From contig CANPGX010000067.1 in assembly GCA_947573745.1 (NCBI GenBank), positions 1 to 6,038 of the forward strand: 6,038 bases of DNA, read 5' to 3'. Position 1 is the first letter of the stretch. Each line of letters opens with the position of its first letter. The position numbers were made by a program, and so were the translations under genes. Below are positions 1-6,038 of this stretch, piece by piece. The stretch comes from an uncultured Erysipelotrichaceae bacterium. GTDB lineage: Bacteria; Bacillota_I; Bacilli_A; Erysipelotrichales; Coprobacillaceae. A model generated the notes under the pieces. It ran no database searches and was not told the origin of the DNA. It saw only the letters and a program-made list of their open reading frames with translations.

Positions 1-1
1 A

Positions 2-754
2 GAATTACAACATGTCGAAAAAATTTATGGAAAACAAGGAAGCTTGACAAAAGCTGTCAATGATATTTCTTTTAGTGTAGAAGAAGGAGAATTTGTAGCC
101 ATCATGGGAGCCAGCGGTTCTGGAAAAACAACACTACTCAATTGTATTTCAACGATCGATCGTGTTAGTCAAGGTCATATTTTGGTTTATGGCAAAGATA
201 TTACAAGATTGAAAGGAGAAGGATTGAATCGTTTTCGTCGTGAAGAACTCGGTTTTATTTTTCAAGATTTTAATTTATTAGATACACTAACAGCCTATGA
301 AAATATTGCGTTAGCACTCTCTATACAGAAAGTAAAACCATCTTTGATGAAAGAAAAGATTAAAACTGTTGCTCAACAACTCAATATTACAGAGACACTC
401 AATAAGTTTCCTTATCAGCTTTCTGGGGGACAAAAACAACGTGTTGCGTGTGCGAGAGCAATCATTACAGCACCAAAGATGATTTTAGCCGATGAACCGA
501 CAGGAGCTTTAGATTCTAAGAGCAGTCGTATGTTGTTGGAAAGTTTTGAATATTTGCATCAAGCCATCAATGCAACCATCTTAATGGTCACACATGATGC
601 CTTTAGTGCCAGTTATGCTTCAAGAGTGATTTTTATTAAAGATGGTCAAATCTTCCATGAAATCAGAAAAGCACAAAGCTCACGTAAAGTTTTCTTTAAT
701 CAAATTATTGAGACCATGAGTCTTTTGGGTGGTGATGCACATGACGTTATTTAA
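2..754 (+). CDS. BceA-type ABC transporter ATP-binding protein (5' end off the window)
   Basis: This is the cytoplasmic ATPase of an ABC transporter of the BceAB/VraDE (peptide-antibiotic resistance) group; it powers the membrane permease encoded next. The frame is open from the left edge (first visible residues [20 protein letters not shown]), which matches the usual BceA N-terminus, so the real start lies a few codons before the window. The in-frame TTG at 44 is internal. In visible-fragment numbering (250 residues; BceA proteins are about 253): Walker [10 protein letters not shown] at 36-44, Q-loop glutamine at 88, ABC signature LSGGQ at 140-144, Walker B ILADEP with D164-E165, D-loop ALDS just after, and H-loop histidine at 198. 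All catalytic positions are present, so this subunit looks functional. The 3' end overlaps the permease start by 14 bases. The family assignment rests on this motif set plus the BceB-like partner; the exact substrate (bacitracin, lantibiotic or other peptide) cannot be told from sequence. Confidence 0.93.
   Translation, partial: ELQHVEKIYGKQGSLTKAVNDISFSVEEGEFVAIMGASGSGKTTLLNCISTIDRVSQGHILVYGKDITRLKGEGLNRFRREELGFIFQDFNLLDTLTAYENIALALSIQKVKPSLMKEKIKTVAQQLNITETLNKFPYQLSGGQKQRVACARAIITAPKMILADEPTGALDSKSSRMLLESFEYLHQAINATILMVTHDAFSASYASRVIFIKDGQIFHEIRKAQSSRKVFFNQIIETMSLLGGDAHDVI
728..736 (+). promoter_or_regulatory. Ribosome binding site of the permease, inside the ATPase gene
   Basis: GGTGGTGAT matches the low-GC Firmicute consensus GGAGGTGAT at 8 of 9 positions, and its core sits 8 bases before the ATG at 741. 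It decides the start: the earlier in-frame GTG at 729 lies within the site itself and cannot be the initiator. Because the site and start codon lie inside the ATPase coding region, translation of the two subunits is probably coupled. Confidence 0.75.
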
Positions 755-2764
755 GTTATCTTTGAGAAACATTCAAAGAAGTGTCAAGGATTATGCCATT
801 TATTTCTTTACGCTTGTCTTAGGAGTCAGTATCTTTTATGTTTTTAATGCTTTAGATAGTCAAGCTATCTTATTAGATGTATCGCAGTCAACCAGACTTT
901 ATCAGCTATCAGTGTCTTTGTCTCGTTAGTCTTAGGCTTCTTGATTGTTTATGCATCACGGTTTTTAATGAAACGACGACATCAGGAGTTTGCTACCTAT
1001 ATGTTGTTAGGAATGCCTAAACATGCTATTGCCAATATCCTGTTTTTTGAAACCTTATGGATTGGATTCGTATCCTTAGGGATGGGTTTATTGATTGGGG
1101 TAGGATTGAGCCAAGGAATGAGTTTTTTAGTAGCGGATATGTTTGAAGCCAATATGGATCAATTTACTTTTGTTTTTTCTAAAAGTGATTGTATCAAAAC
1201 ATGTCTTTATTTTGGATGTATGTATATCATTGTGATGTTGTTTAACTCTTTAAGTATTAGTAAAACGACGTTACTTGATTTACTACAGTCTCATAAGAAA
1301 GCCGAAGAAGTGAAATTAAAAAATCCATGGTTATGTACAATTTTATTTGTATTATCGATTCTTATATTGGGTTATGCTTATTATCAAGTGACGATAGATG
1401 TACAATCTTTGACAGAGCCTTCAATGATCTTAAAGCCTATCGTGATGGGAATTGTCTCTACTTTTGGTATTTTCTATTCATTATCAGGTTTATTGTTACA
1501 GCTTTTAAAACGCTGTTCATTGTATTATCGTCATTTAAATAGTTTTGTTTTAAGACAAATGAGTTCTAAGATCAATACTATGGTCGTATCAATTTCAATC
1601 ATTTGTTTGATGTTGTTTGTGACGATTTGTGTACTTTCTAGTGCTTTATCGATTAAAAATTCAATGGTAGCTAATATTAGTGAATTGGCACCAGCAGATA
1701 TCCAATTAAGAAAACGGATGAATTTAGATACTTCTATGGTAGAACGTGGTTATTCGATGGAAGAAATAGAAGATTCTCATCATAGTATTGAAGAAACTTA
1801 TACGACTTTAGGTTATCCTATTCAAAATCATTTAAAAGATAGTGTTGATGTTTTAGTATATCGTAGTGATGCCTTGACCTTTGCGGATACCTTAGGGTCT
1901 ACATTACCTACCATTCAAAAAAATTATCCTATGTTAACTTATCATACATTAGAAGATATCATGAGTATCAGTGATTATAATCGTTTAGCTGTTTTATATG
2001 GTCAGCCGACGTATACTTTAGAAGGAGATGAATATCTCATTATTGCAGACTATGAATCTATGAAAGTGTTGCGTGATCAGGCTTTAGCTCAAGGTGAGAA
2101 AATTCATCTTTATCAGCATACATTGATACCTAAATATAATCAATGTCAACCTGGTATCTTAGAAATGTCTAGTAATCATATTAACGGTGGTGTTATTATT
2201 GTGCCAGATGAGGTATTAAAAGGACAACAACCGTATTATCAATATTTAGTAGGGCAATATCGCAATACATCAAAAGATGATATTTTACGTTTAGAAGATC
2301 AGCTTAAGGTGGTCAGTGAACCTTATCAAAGAACGATAGATGTATCAAGTAAGCTGGAGATTATTGAAGCCAGTATTGGATTAGGGGCTATGGTCACCTT
2401 TATTGGCCTTTATTTGGGTATTGTTTTCTTGATTTCAAGTGCTGCCATCCTGGCTTTAAAAGAATTATCAGAGAGTAGTGACAACAAGCATCGCTATTGG
2501 ATGTTAAGAAAAATAGGAGCTAGTGAAAAAATGATTCATCATGCTTTATTTAAACAGATTTGTACATTCTTTATGTGTCCATTGATCTTGGCCATCATTC
2601 ATTCAATCGCAGGATTAAAATTTTCTACTTATATTCTTGAAACTTTTGGGACGCGAGAACTGATCCCTTCTATTTTGATGACGACTGGATGGATCGTCTT
2701 GATTTATGGTGGTTATATGATTGTGACCTATTATTGTTCTAAACAGATGATCAAAGGGAATTAG
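741..2764 (+). pseudogene. BceB-type ABC transporter permease, frameshifted near base 896
   Basis: This is the membrane subunit of the BceAB-type transporter; in the family it removes or senses cell-wall-active peptides and signals to a BceS-like kinase. The N-terminal part (741-929, starting [18 protein letters not shown]) is a typical BceB start and carries TM1 at residues 18-38. It then runs into TAG at 927-929. The rest continues in the -1 frame: reading base 896 twice gives S-T-R-T-L-S-A-I-S-V-F-V-S-L, the expected TM2, and an open frame to 2764. The joined product is 674 residues, close to full family length. It has ten predicted helices, with FtsX-like bundles at either end and a long extracellular domain at about residues 307-542 between TM7 and TM8. 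TM8 is about 545-574, TM9 605-630 and TM10 644-667. No other lesion is visible. The TTG at 941 is mid-helix with no ribosome site, so internal initiation is unlikely. The break may be a natural single-base deletion or a sequencing error; I see no slippery heptamer. Confidence 0.88.
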
Positions 2765-2794
2765 ATGTTGATAATATGTATCAGCATCTTTTTT
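2764..2794 (+). terminator. Rho-independent terminator of the ABC transporter operon
   Basis: A 10-bp stem (GATGTTGATA at 2764-2773 paired with TATCAGCATC at 2779-2788, one G-T wobble) closes a 5-base loop and is followed by six T at 2789-2794. The stem begins on the last base of the permease stop codon. It should end the ATPase-permease transcript and separate it from the helicase gene. The stem is AT-rich, so termination may be incomplete. Confidence 0.72.
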
Positions 2795-2796
2795 AT

Positions 2797-2825
2797 TTGT
2801 TTAGTGATAAGCTTTTATGTATAAT
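2797..2825 (+). promoter_or_regulatory. Candidate SigA-type promoter for pcrA
   Basis: A perfect TATAAT at 2820-2825 is preceded, at exactly 17 bp, by TTGTTT (2797-2802), which keeps only the TTG of the -35 consensus. Transcription would start near 2832, leaving a leader of only about 13 bases that begins almost at the ribosome binding site. Its position just after the terminator supports an independent unit. In AT-rich DNA a TATAAT can occur by chance. Confidence 0.5.
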
Positions 2826-2832
2826 GTTAAAA

Positions 2833-2838
2833 GAGGTG
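2833..2838 (+). promoter_or_regulatory. Ribosome binding site of pcrA, fixing the start at 2845
   Basis: GAGGTG, an exact piece of the GGAGGTGAT consensus, lies 6 bases before the ATG at 2845. The alternative upstream in-frame ATG at 2776 has no such site in front of it. Confidence 0.8.
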
Positions 2839-2844
2839 GTAAAG

Positions 2845-4989
2845 ATGGATATTCATACAGCTTTAAATCCGCAACAAGTAGAAGCCGCTTGTTATTTGGA
2901 TCATCATTTACGCATCATTGCTGGTGCAGGTAGTGGGAAGACGCGTGTTGTCACGTATCGCATCGCTTATTTGATCCAAGAAATGGGAATTTCACCTGCT
3001 AAGATCTTAGCGATTACCTTTACGAATAAAGCCGCTAATGAAATGAAAGAGCGTGTTGAAAAATTATTGGGTCCTTTAGCCTATGGGACGACTGTATGTA
3101 CGATCCACTCTTTTTGTGTGCGTATTTTAAGACGCCATATTCAGGCTTTAGGATACCCTTCATCTTTTGTTATCATGGATGAAGATGATCAAAAGGCACT
3201 TTTAAAAAAATTATACCAAGAAATGAATATCAATGAGAAAGTGATTCGCTATAAAAGCGTTTTAAATACAATCTCTATGTATAAATATCGCCATGTTACT
3301 TTTGAGCAAGCTTTAGCCCAAGCGGAAGGTTTTTTAGGTGAAATGACGAAAGCTAAATTATATCAAGCTTATGTTCAATATCAGGAAGAACATCATATGT
3401 TAGACTTTGATGATTTATTATTAAAGACTTTAGCCTTGTTTCATCAATTTCCTGAGATCTTAGAACGTTGGCAATCGTATTATGACTATATTCATGTTGA
3501 CGAATTCCAAGATGTGGATGCTTGTGAATATGAATTAGTTCAATTGCTTTCTAAACATGCCATTGTTTGTGTGGTCGGTGACCCCGATCAAACGATTTAT
3601 ACATTTAGAGGGGCCGATGTTTCTTTTATCTTACATTTTGAAAAAGATTTTCCAGAAGCAAAAACGATTATTTTAAATCAGAATTATCGTTCTACAAAGA
3701 CTATTCTTGAATGTGCTAATCATTTGATTAAAAAGAATCGAAAACGTATTGAAAAAGATTTGTTTACTATGCAAGAAAGTGGCGATAAGATTATTCATTA
3801 CAGTGCTAAAAATGAAGAAGAAGAAGCACAGTTTGTGGCTGATAAGATAGAAGAAATTATCTCAAAGGTAGAAGGTGTCAATTATCATGATTTTGCGATT
3901 TTATATCGTGCTAACTATCTTTCTAGAACAATTGAACAAGTTTTGATTCGTCGCCAGATTGATTATCGTTTATTTGGTGGATTACGTTTCTTTAATCGTA
4001 AAGAAGTTAAAGATGCATTATCTTATCTTCGACTCGTGGCTCAAGGAGATGATCTGGCTTTTGAAAGGATCATCAATGTACCTAGTCGTGGCATCGGTCA
4101 AAAAACGGTTGAACGTATTCAACGTGTAGCTTTAGATTATGGTCTTCAGGAGTATGAGGCATTATGTTTGTATAGTGATGAAATCAAGCTTTCGAATAAA
4201 ATAAAAAATGAAGCTAGAGTCATGATCGAAGCGATTGAAAAAGCACGCTTATCAACAAAATCGATTGCAGATACTTTTGAAACATTGATGAAAGATGTGG
4301 GGTATCTGGATATGTTGAAAGCTGATCAAGAAGAGGGACGTTTAGATAACTTGATGGAGTTGAAAAATTCTATGGATCAATACCAACAAGAACATGAAGA
4401 TGCTTCTATTGAGGGTTACTTGCAAGATATTGCCCTGTATACGAATCAGGATATTCGTGATGAAGAGGAATATGTCAGTTTGATGAGTGTGCATATGGCT
4501 AAAGGTTTGGAATTTAATTATGTTTTTGTGATTGGTCTTTCGGAAGATACTTTTCCAAGTATGCATTCTTTATCGGAATCTTATGATGATGGTTTGGAGG
4601 AAGAAAGACGCTTGGCTTATGTGGCTTTTACACGTGCTAAAAGGCAACTTTTTCTGACCGATAGTCAAGGATTCAGTTTTGTATCCAATTCACCGAAGAT
4701 TACAAGCCGTTTTGTCAGTGAGATAGGTGAAGAAGGGGTTGAGCATATCGGTGAAAGGCCACGCTTTAAGACACAGGATTATGTACGTTTAACACCGACG
4801 AAAGAGGAAATGATTGGAAATAATCATATTGATGATTTTCAAAAAGGAGATTTTATCGAACATGATGTTTTTGGTAAAGGGGTTATTTTGAAAGTCAATG
4901 GATCATTGATTGATGTGGCTTTTGCTTTGCCTCATGGTATTAAGACATTGATGGCCAGTCATAAAGCGATTCATAAAGTAGAATCATAG
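2845..4989 (+). CDS. pcrA: PcrA/UvrD-type ATP-dependent 3'-5' DNA helicase
   Basis: This is a superfamily 1A DNA helicase that unwinds DNA 3' to 5' using ATP; PcrA acts in nucleotide excision repair, rolling-circle plasmid replication, removal of RecA filaments and clearing of stalled RNA polymerase. The 714 residues carry, in order: Q motif LNPQQ (7-11), Walker A AGAGSGKT (26-33), motif Ia ITFTNKAANEM (57-67), TIHSFC (motif Ib), motif II DEFQD (219-223), motif III GDPDQTIYTFRGAD (from 245), motif IV NYRST (280-284), motif V HMAKGLEF (550-557), and motif VI EEERRLAYVAFTRAK (585-599). A C-terminal Tudor-like domain, the RNA-polymerase-binding fold typical of PcrA, spans about 665-712 (FQKGDFIEHDVFGKG). 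The length is close to the family norm of about 720-740. The start at 2845 is chosen because GAGGTG (2833-2838) sits 6 bases upstream and the protein then begins MDIHTALNPQQ, as PcrA does. An in-frame ATG at 2776 falls in the terminator loop. The gene appears to be its own transcription unit, with terminators on both sides; the usual downstream partner ligA is absent. Confidence 0.95.
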   Translation: MDIHTALNPQQVEAACYLDHHLRIIAGAGSGKTRVVTYRIAYLIQEMGISPAKILAITFTNKAANEMKERVEKLLGPLAYGTTVCTIHSFCVRILRRHIQALGYPSSFVIMDEDDQKALLKKLYQEMNINEKVIRYKSVLNTISMYKYRHVTFEQALAQAEGFLGEMTKAKLYQAYVQYQEEHHMLDFDDLLLKTLALFHQFPEILERWQSYYDYIHVDEFQDVDACEYELVQLLSKHAIVCVVGDPDQTIYTFRGADVSFILHFEKDFPEAKTIILNQNYRSTKTILECANHLIKKNRKRIEKDLFTMQESGDKIIHYSAKNEEEEAQFVADKIEEIISKVEGVNYHDFAILYRANYLSRTIEQVLIRRQIDYRLFGGLRFFNRKEVKDALSYLRLVAQGDDLAFERIINVPSRGIGQKTVERIQRVALDYGLQEYEALCLYSDEIKLSNKIKNEARVMIEAIEKARLSTKSIADTFETLMKDVGYLDMLKADQEEGRLDNLMELKNSMDQYQQEHEDASIEGYLQDIALYTNQDIRDEEEYVSLMSVHMAKGLEFNYVFVIGLSEDTFPSMHSLSESYDDGLEEERRLAYVAFTRAKRQLFLTDSQGFSFVSNSPKITSRFVSEIGEEGVEHIGERPRFKTQDYVRLTPTKEEMIGNNHIDDFQKGDFIEHDVFGKGVILKVNGSLIDVAFALPHGIKTLMASHKAIHKVES

Positions 4990-5011
4990 AAAGAGGGAAA
5001 CCTCTTTTTTT
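4990..5011 (+). terminator. Rho-independent terminator of pcrA
   Basis: A perfect 7-bp stem (AAAGAGG at 4990-4996 with CCTCTTT at 5001-5007) is closed by a stable GAAA tetraloop. The T-run continues from 5005 to 5011. It begins on the base immediately after the helicase stop codon, so the helicase transcript ends here and the flippase needs its own promoter. Confidence 0.85.
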
Positions 5012-5041
5012 ATGGATTTGATATATCTTTTTTACAAAATG

Positions 5042-5050
5042 TGGTATCAT
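5042..5050 (+). promoter_or_regulatory. Candidate extended -10 promoter for the flippase gene
   Basis: TGGTATCAT is an extended -10 element (TG, one base, then TATCAT, 5 of 6 to TATAAT). The best -35-like hexamer, TTGATA at 5018-5023, is 21 bp away, longer than the ideal 17. Recognition would therefore depend on the TG extension. The position between the preceding terminator and the ribosome binding site supports it; transcription would start near 5057. Confidence 0.45.
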
Positions 5051-5068
5051 AATGATGTTTAGGAGTAT

Positions 5069-5073
5069 GGAGG
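5069..5073 (+). promoter_or_regulatory. Ribosome binding site of the flippase gene
   Basis: A perfect GGAGG lies 6 bases before the ATG at 5080 and fixes that start. A second AGGAG at 5061-5065 is too far upstream to serve this codon. Confidence 0.8.
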
Positions 5074-5079
5074 ATTTTT

Positions 5080-6038
5080 ATGAAAAATCAGAGAATGATT
5101 GGCATTATCATGTCCTATTTATCAGCTGGAATTAGTATTATTACGACTTTTATATATACGCCTTTAATTGTCAACATGCTTGGCAGTGGTAGTTATGGCC
5201 GTTATTCATGGGCTTTGTCTATTGTTTCTTATTTAAGTTTATTACAATTAGGACTCAATGTTACCTTCACCCGTTTTTATTCGCGTTTGATCGTAGAAAA
5301 AGATGAACAAGGTATGCGACGGATGAATGGATTGTTCATGAGTGTTTATTTATTTTTGTCACTGGTGGCACTGATCTATGGTTTCTTTTTAATTCGATAT
5401 TGTGATGTGATTATGATCAAGGGGCTAAGTGATGCGACGGTGGCTTCAGTGAAGAATCTGATGTGGATCATGGTTCTCAATGTAGCGTTGACTTTTCCAT
5501 TTAGTCTTTTTCAATCTAATATCGTTGTACGTGAGCAGTATTTTTTTGCTCGTTTGATTGAAATTTTAAAGCATGTCTTCAATCCGTTATTAGGGATTCC
5601 TTTAATGTTGTTGGGCTTTGGTAATTATGCTTTAGCTTGGGCAACGACATTGATTACCCTAGGTACAGGGATTGCTTATATGGTTTTCTGTTTTAAAAAA
5701 CTTCATATTGGTTTTGAATTTAGAGGTTTTGATTGGCAAATCTTGAAACAAATTTTAAGTTTTACCTCTTTTGTCTTTTTGAGTTCAGCCATTAATCAGG
5801 TCAATTGGAGTGTCGATCGTATGATTTTAGGAAAGATCAGTGGAGACACAGCGGTGACCGCTTATACTTTAGGGGATAATCTCAGTATGTATTTTTTATC
5901 TATTTCTACGATTATTTCAGATGTGTATGCTCCTAAAGTGCATCGCTTGGTGGCATCAGGACATCATGATAGAGAAATTAATCATCTTTTCAGGCGGGTG
6001 GCACGTATCCAATTTATGGTTTTATCTCTAATTATCAT
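5080..6038 (+). CDS. Polysaccharide (Wzx/PST-type) flippase, 3' end off the window
   Basis: This is an integral membrane protein of the MOP exporter superfamily, polysaccharide-transporter (PST/Wzx) branch; such proteins flip undecaprenyl-linked sugar units across the plasma membrane for capsule, teichoic acid or other surface-polymer assembly. The frame is open from the ATG at 5080 to the right edge, giving 319 residues; the family is usually 450-500, so roughly the last third is missing. The N-terminus is typical: a hydrophobic helix at about 8-30 ending YTPLIVNMLGSGSYGRYSW. Further helices fall at about 42-62, 85-105, 125-143, 165-182, 184-204, 225-240, 262-284 and 309 onward. The segment AINQVNWSVDRMILGKISG (237-255) is the conserved stretch where the second half of these transporters begins. 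The sugar substrate cannot be deduced. A lipid II flippase of the MurJ family, the alternative in the same superfamily, seems less likely given the PST-like N-terminus. The gene has its own promoter candidate and may open a surface-polysaccharide locus to the right. Confidence 0.88.
   Translation, partial: MKNQRMIGIIMSYLSAGISIITTFIYTPLIVNMLGSGSYGRYSWALSIVSYLSLLQLGLNVTFTRFYSRLIVEKDEQGMRRMNGLFMSVYLFLSLVALIYGFFLIRYCDVIMIKGLSDATVASVKNLMWIMVLNVALTFPFSLFQSNIVVREQYFFARLIEILKHVFNPLLGIPLMLLGFGNYALAWATTLITLGTGIAYMVFCFKKLHIGFEFRGFDWQILKQILSFTSFVFLSSAINQVNWSVDRMILGKISGDTAVTAYTLGDNLSMYFLSISTIISDVYAPKVHRLVASGHHDREINHLFRRVARIQFMVLSLII

Noticed and set aside
44..754. ATPase gene starting at TTG 44.
   Set aside because: The upstream in-frame codons encode the conserved BceA N-terminus, so the true start is left of the window.
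854..870. Perfect 6-bp inverted repeat AGATAG/CTATCT with a 5-base spacer just upstream of the frameshift.
   Set aside because: It is short, AT-rich, has no T-tract, and encodes ordinary family residues, so it is probably chance.
888..905. Programmed -1 ribosomal frameshifting as explanation for the split permease.
   Set aside because: No X_XXY_YYZ slippery heptamer is in phase at the join (codons ACC AGA CTT TAT), no Shine-Dalgarno-like stimulator lies just upstream, and the family is not known to use recoding. A deletion or sequencing error is simpler.
1327..1542. 71-codon + strand open frame within the permease.
   Set aside because: It is an out-of-frame shadow of the permease, hydrophobic only because the overlapping helices are T-rich. 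It has no ribosome site or family resemblance.
941..2764. A separate gene starting at TTG 941 that encodes a shorter permease.
   Set aside because: The start falls inside TM2, no ribosome site precedes it, and the codons just upstream in the same frame continue the BceB homology back to about 896.
2776..2844. An N-terminal 23-residue extension of PcrA from the ATG at 2776.
   Set aside because: That ATG lies in the terminator loop and the extension crosses the candidate promoter. It has no ribosome site, and PcrA homology starts at 2845.
4342..4566. 74-codon - strand open frame within pcrA.
   Set aside because: It is antisense to a well-conserved helicase region, shows no recognisable domain and has no supporting signals, so it is a shadow frame.
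1..6038. CRISPR array, tRNA/rRNA, transposase, integrase, attachment site or novel defence-type gene cluster.
   Set aside because: I saw no repeat-spacer pattern, cloverleaf, transposase or recombinase motifs, or terminal inverted repeats. Nearly every base lies in one of four recognisable genes or short intergenic signals.

Overview
The window reads as chromosomal DNA from a low-GC Gram-positive bacterium. It is AT-rich, prefers TTA/TTT/AAA-type codons, has strong GGAGGTGAT-like ribosome binding sites, and uses TGG for tryptophan, so there is no mycoplasma-style code. The gene families (BceAB-type transporter, PcrA helicase, Wzx-type flippase) fit a gut Firmicute, perhaps an Erysipelotrichia/Coprobacillus-like lineage. 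That placement is an impression from protein style, not a proven assignment. All genes are on the + strand.

Layout: (1) Bases 2-754 hold the nearly complete ATPase of a BceAB/VraDE-type peptide-antibiotic ABC transporter; only about its first five residues lie off the left edge. (2) Bases 741-2764 hold its ten-helix permease, coupled by a 14-base overlap. The permease reading frame is broken near base 896: a single -1 shift separates TM1 from TM2, and everything downstream is intact. (3) A hairpin plus T-tract starting on the permease stop codon ends that unit. A TATAAT box only 19 bases before the next ATG appears to start a separate one. (4) Bases 2845-4989 encode a full-length PcrA/UvrD-type DNA helicase with all SF1A motifs and the C-terminal Tudor-like domain, followed directly by a GAAA-loop terminator. 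(5) From base 5080 to the right edge runs the first 319 residues of a polysaccharide (Wzx/PST-type) flippase, with its own extended -10 promoter candidate.

The three units look functionally independent: envelope-stress or peptide-antibiotic resistance, DNA repair and replication, and cell-surface polysaccharide export. Each is bounded by its own signals. No mobile element, tRNA, rRNA, CRISPR array or long non-coding stretch is visible; the longest intergenic gap is about 90 bases. I found no convincing undescribed system. The most noteworthy signal is the frameshift in the permease, which leaves an intact ATPase with a broken partner unless it is a sequencing error or is bypassed.
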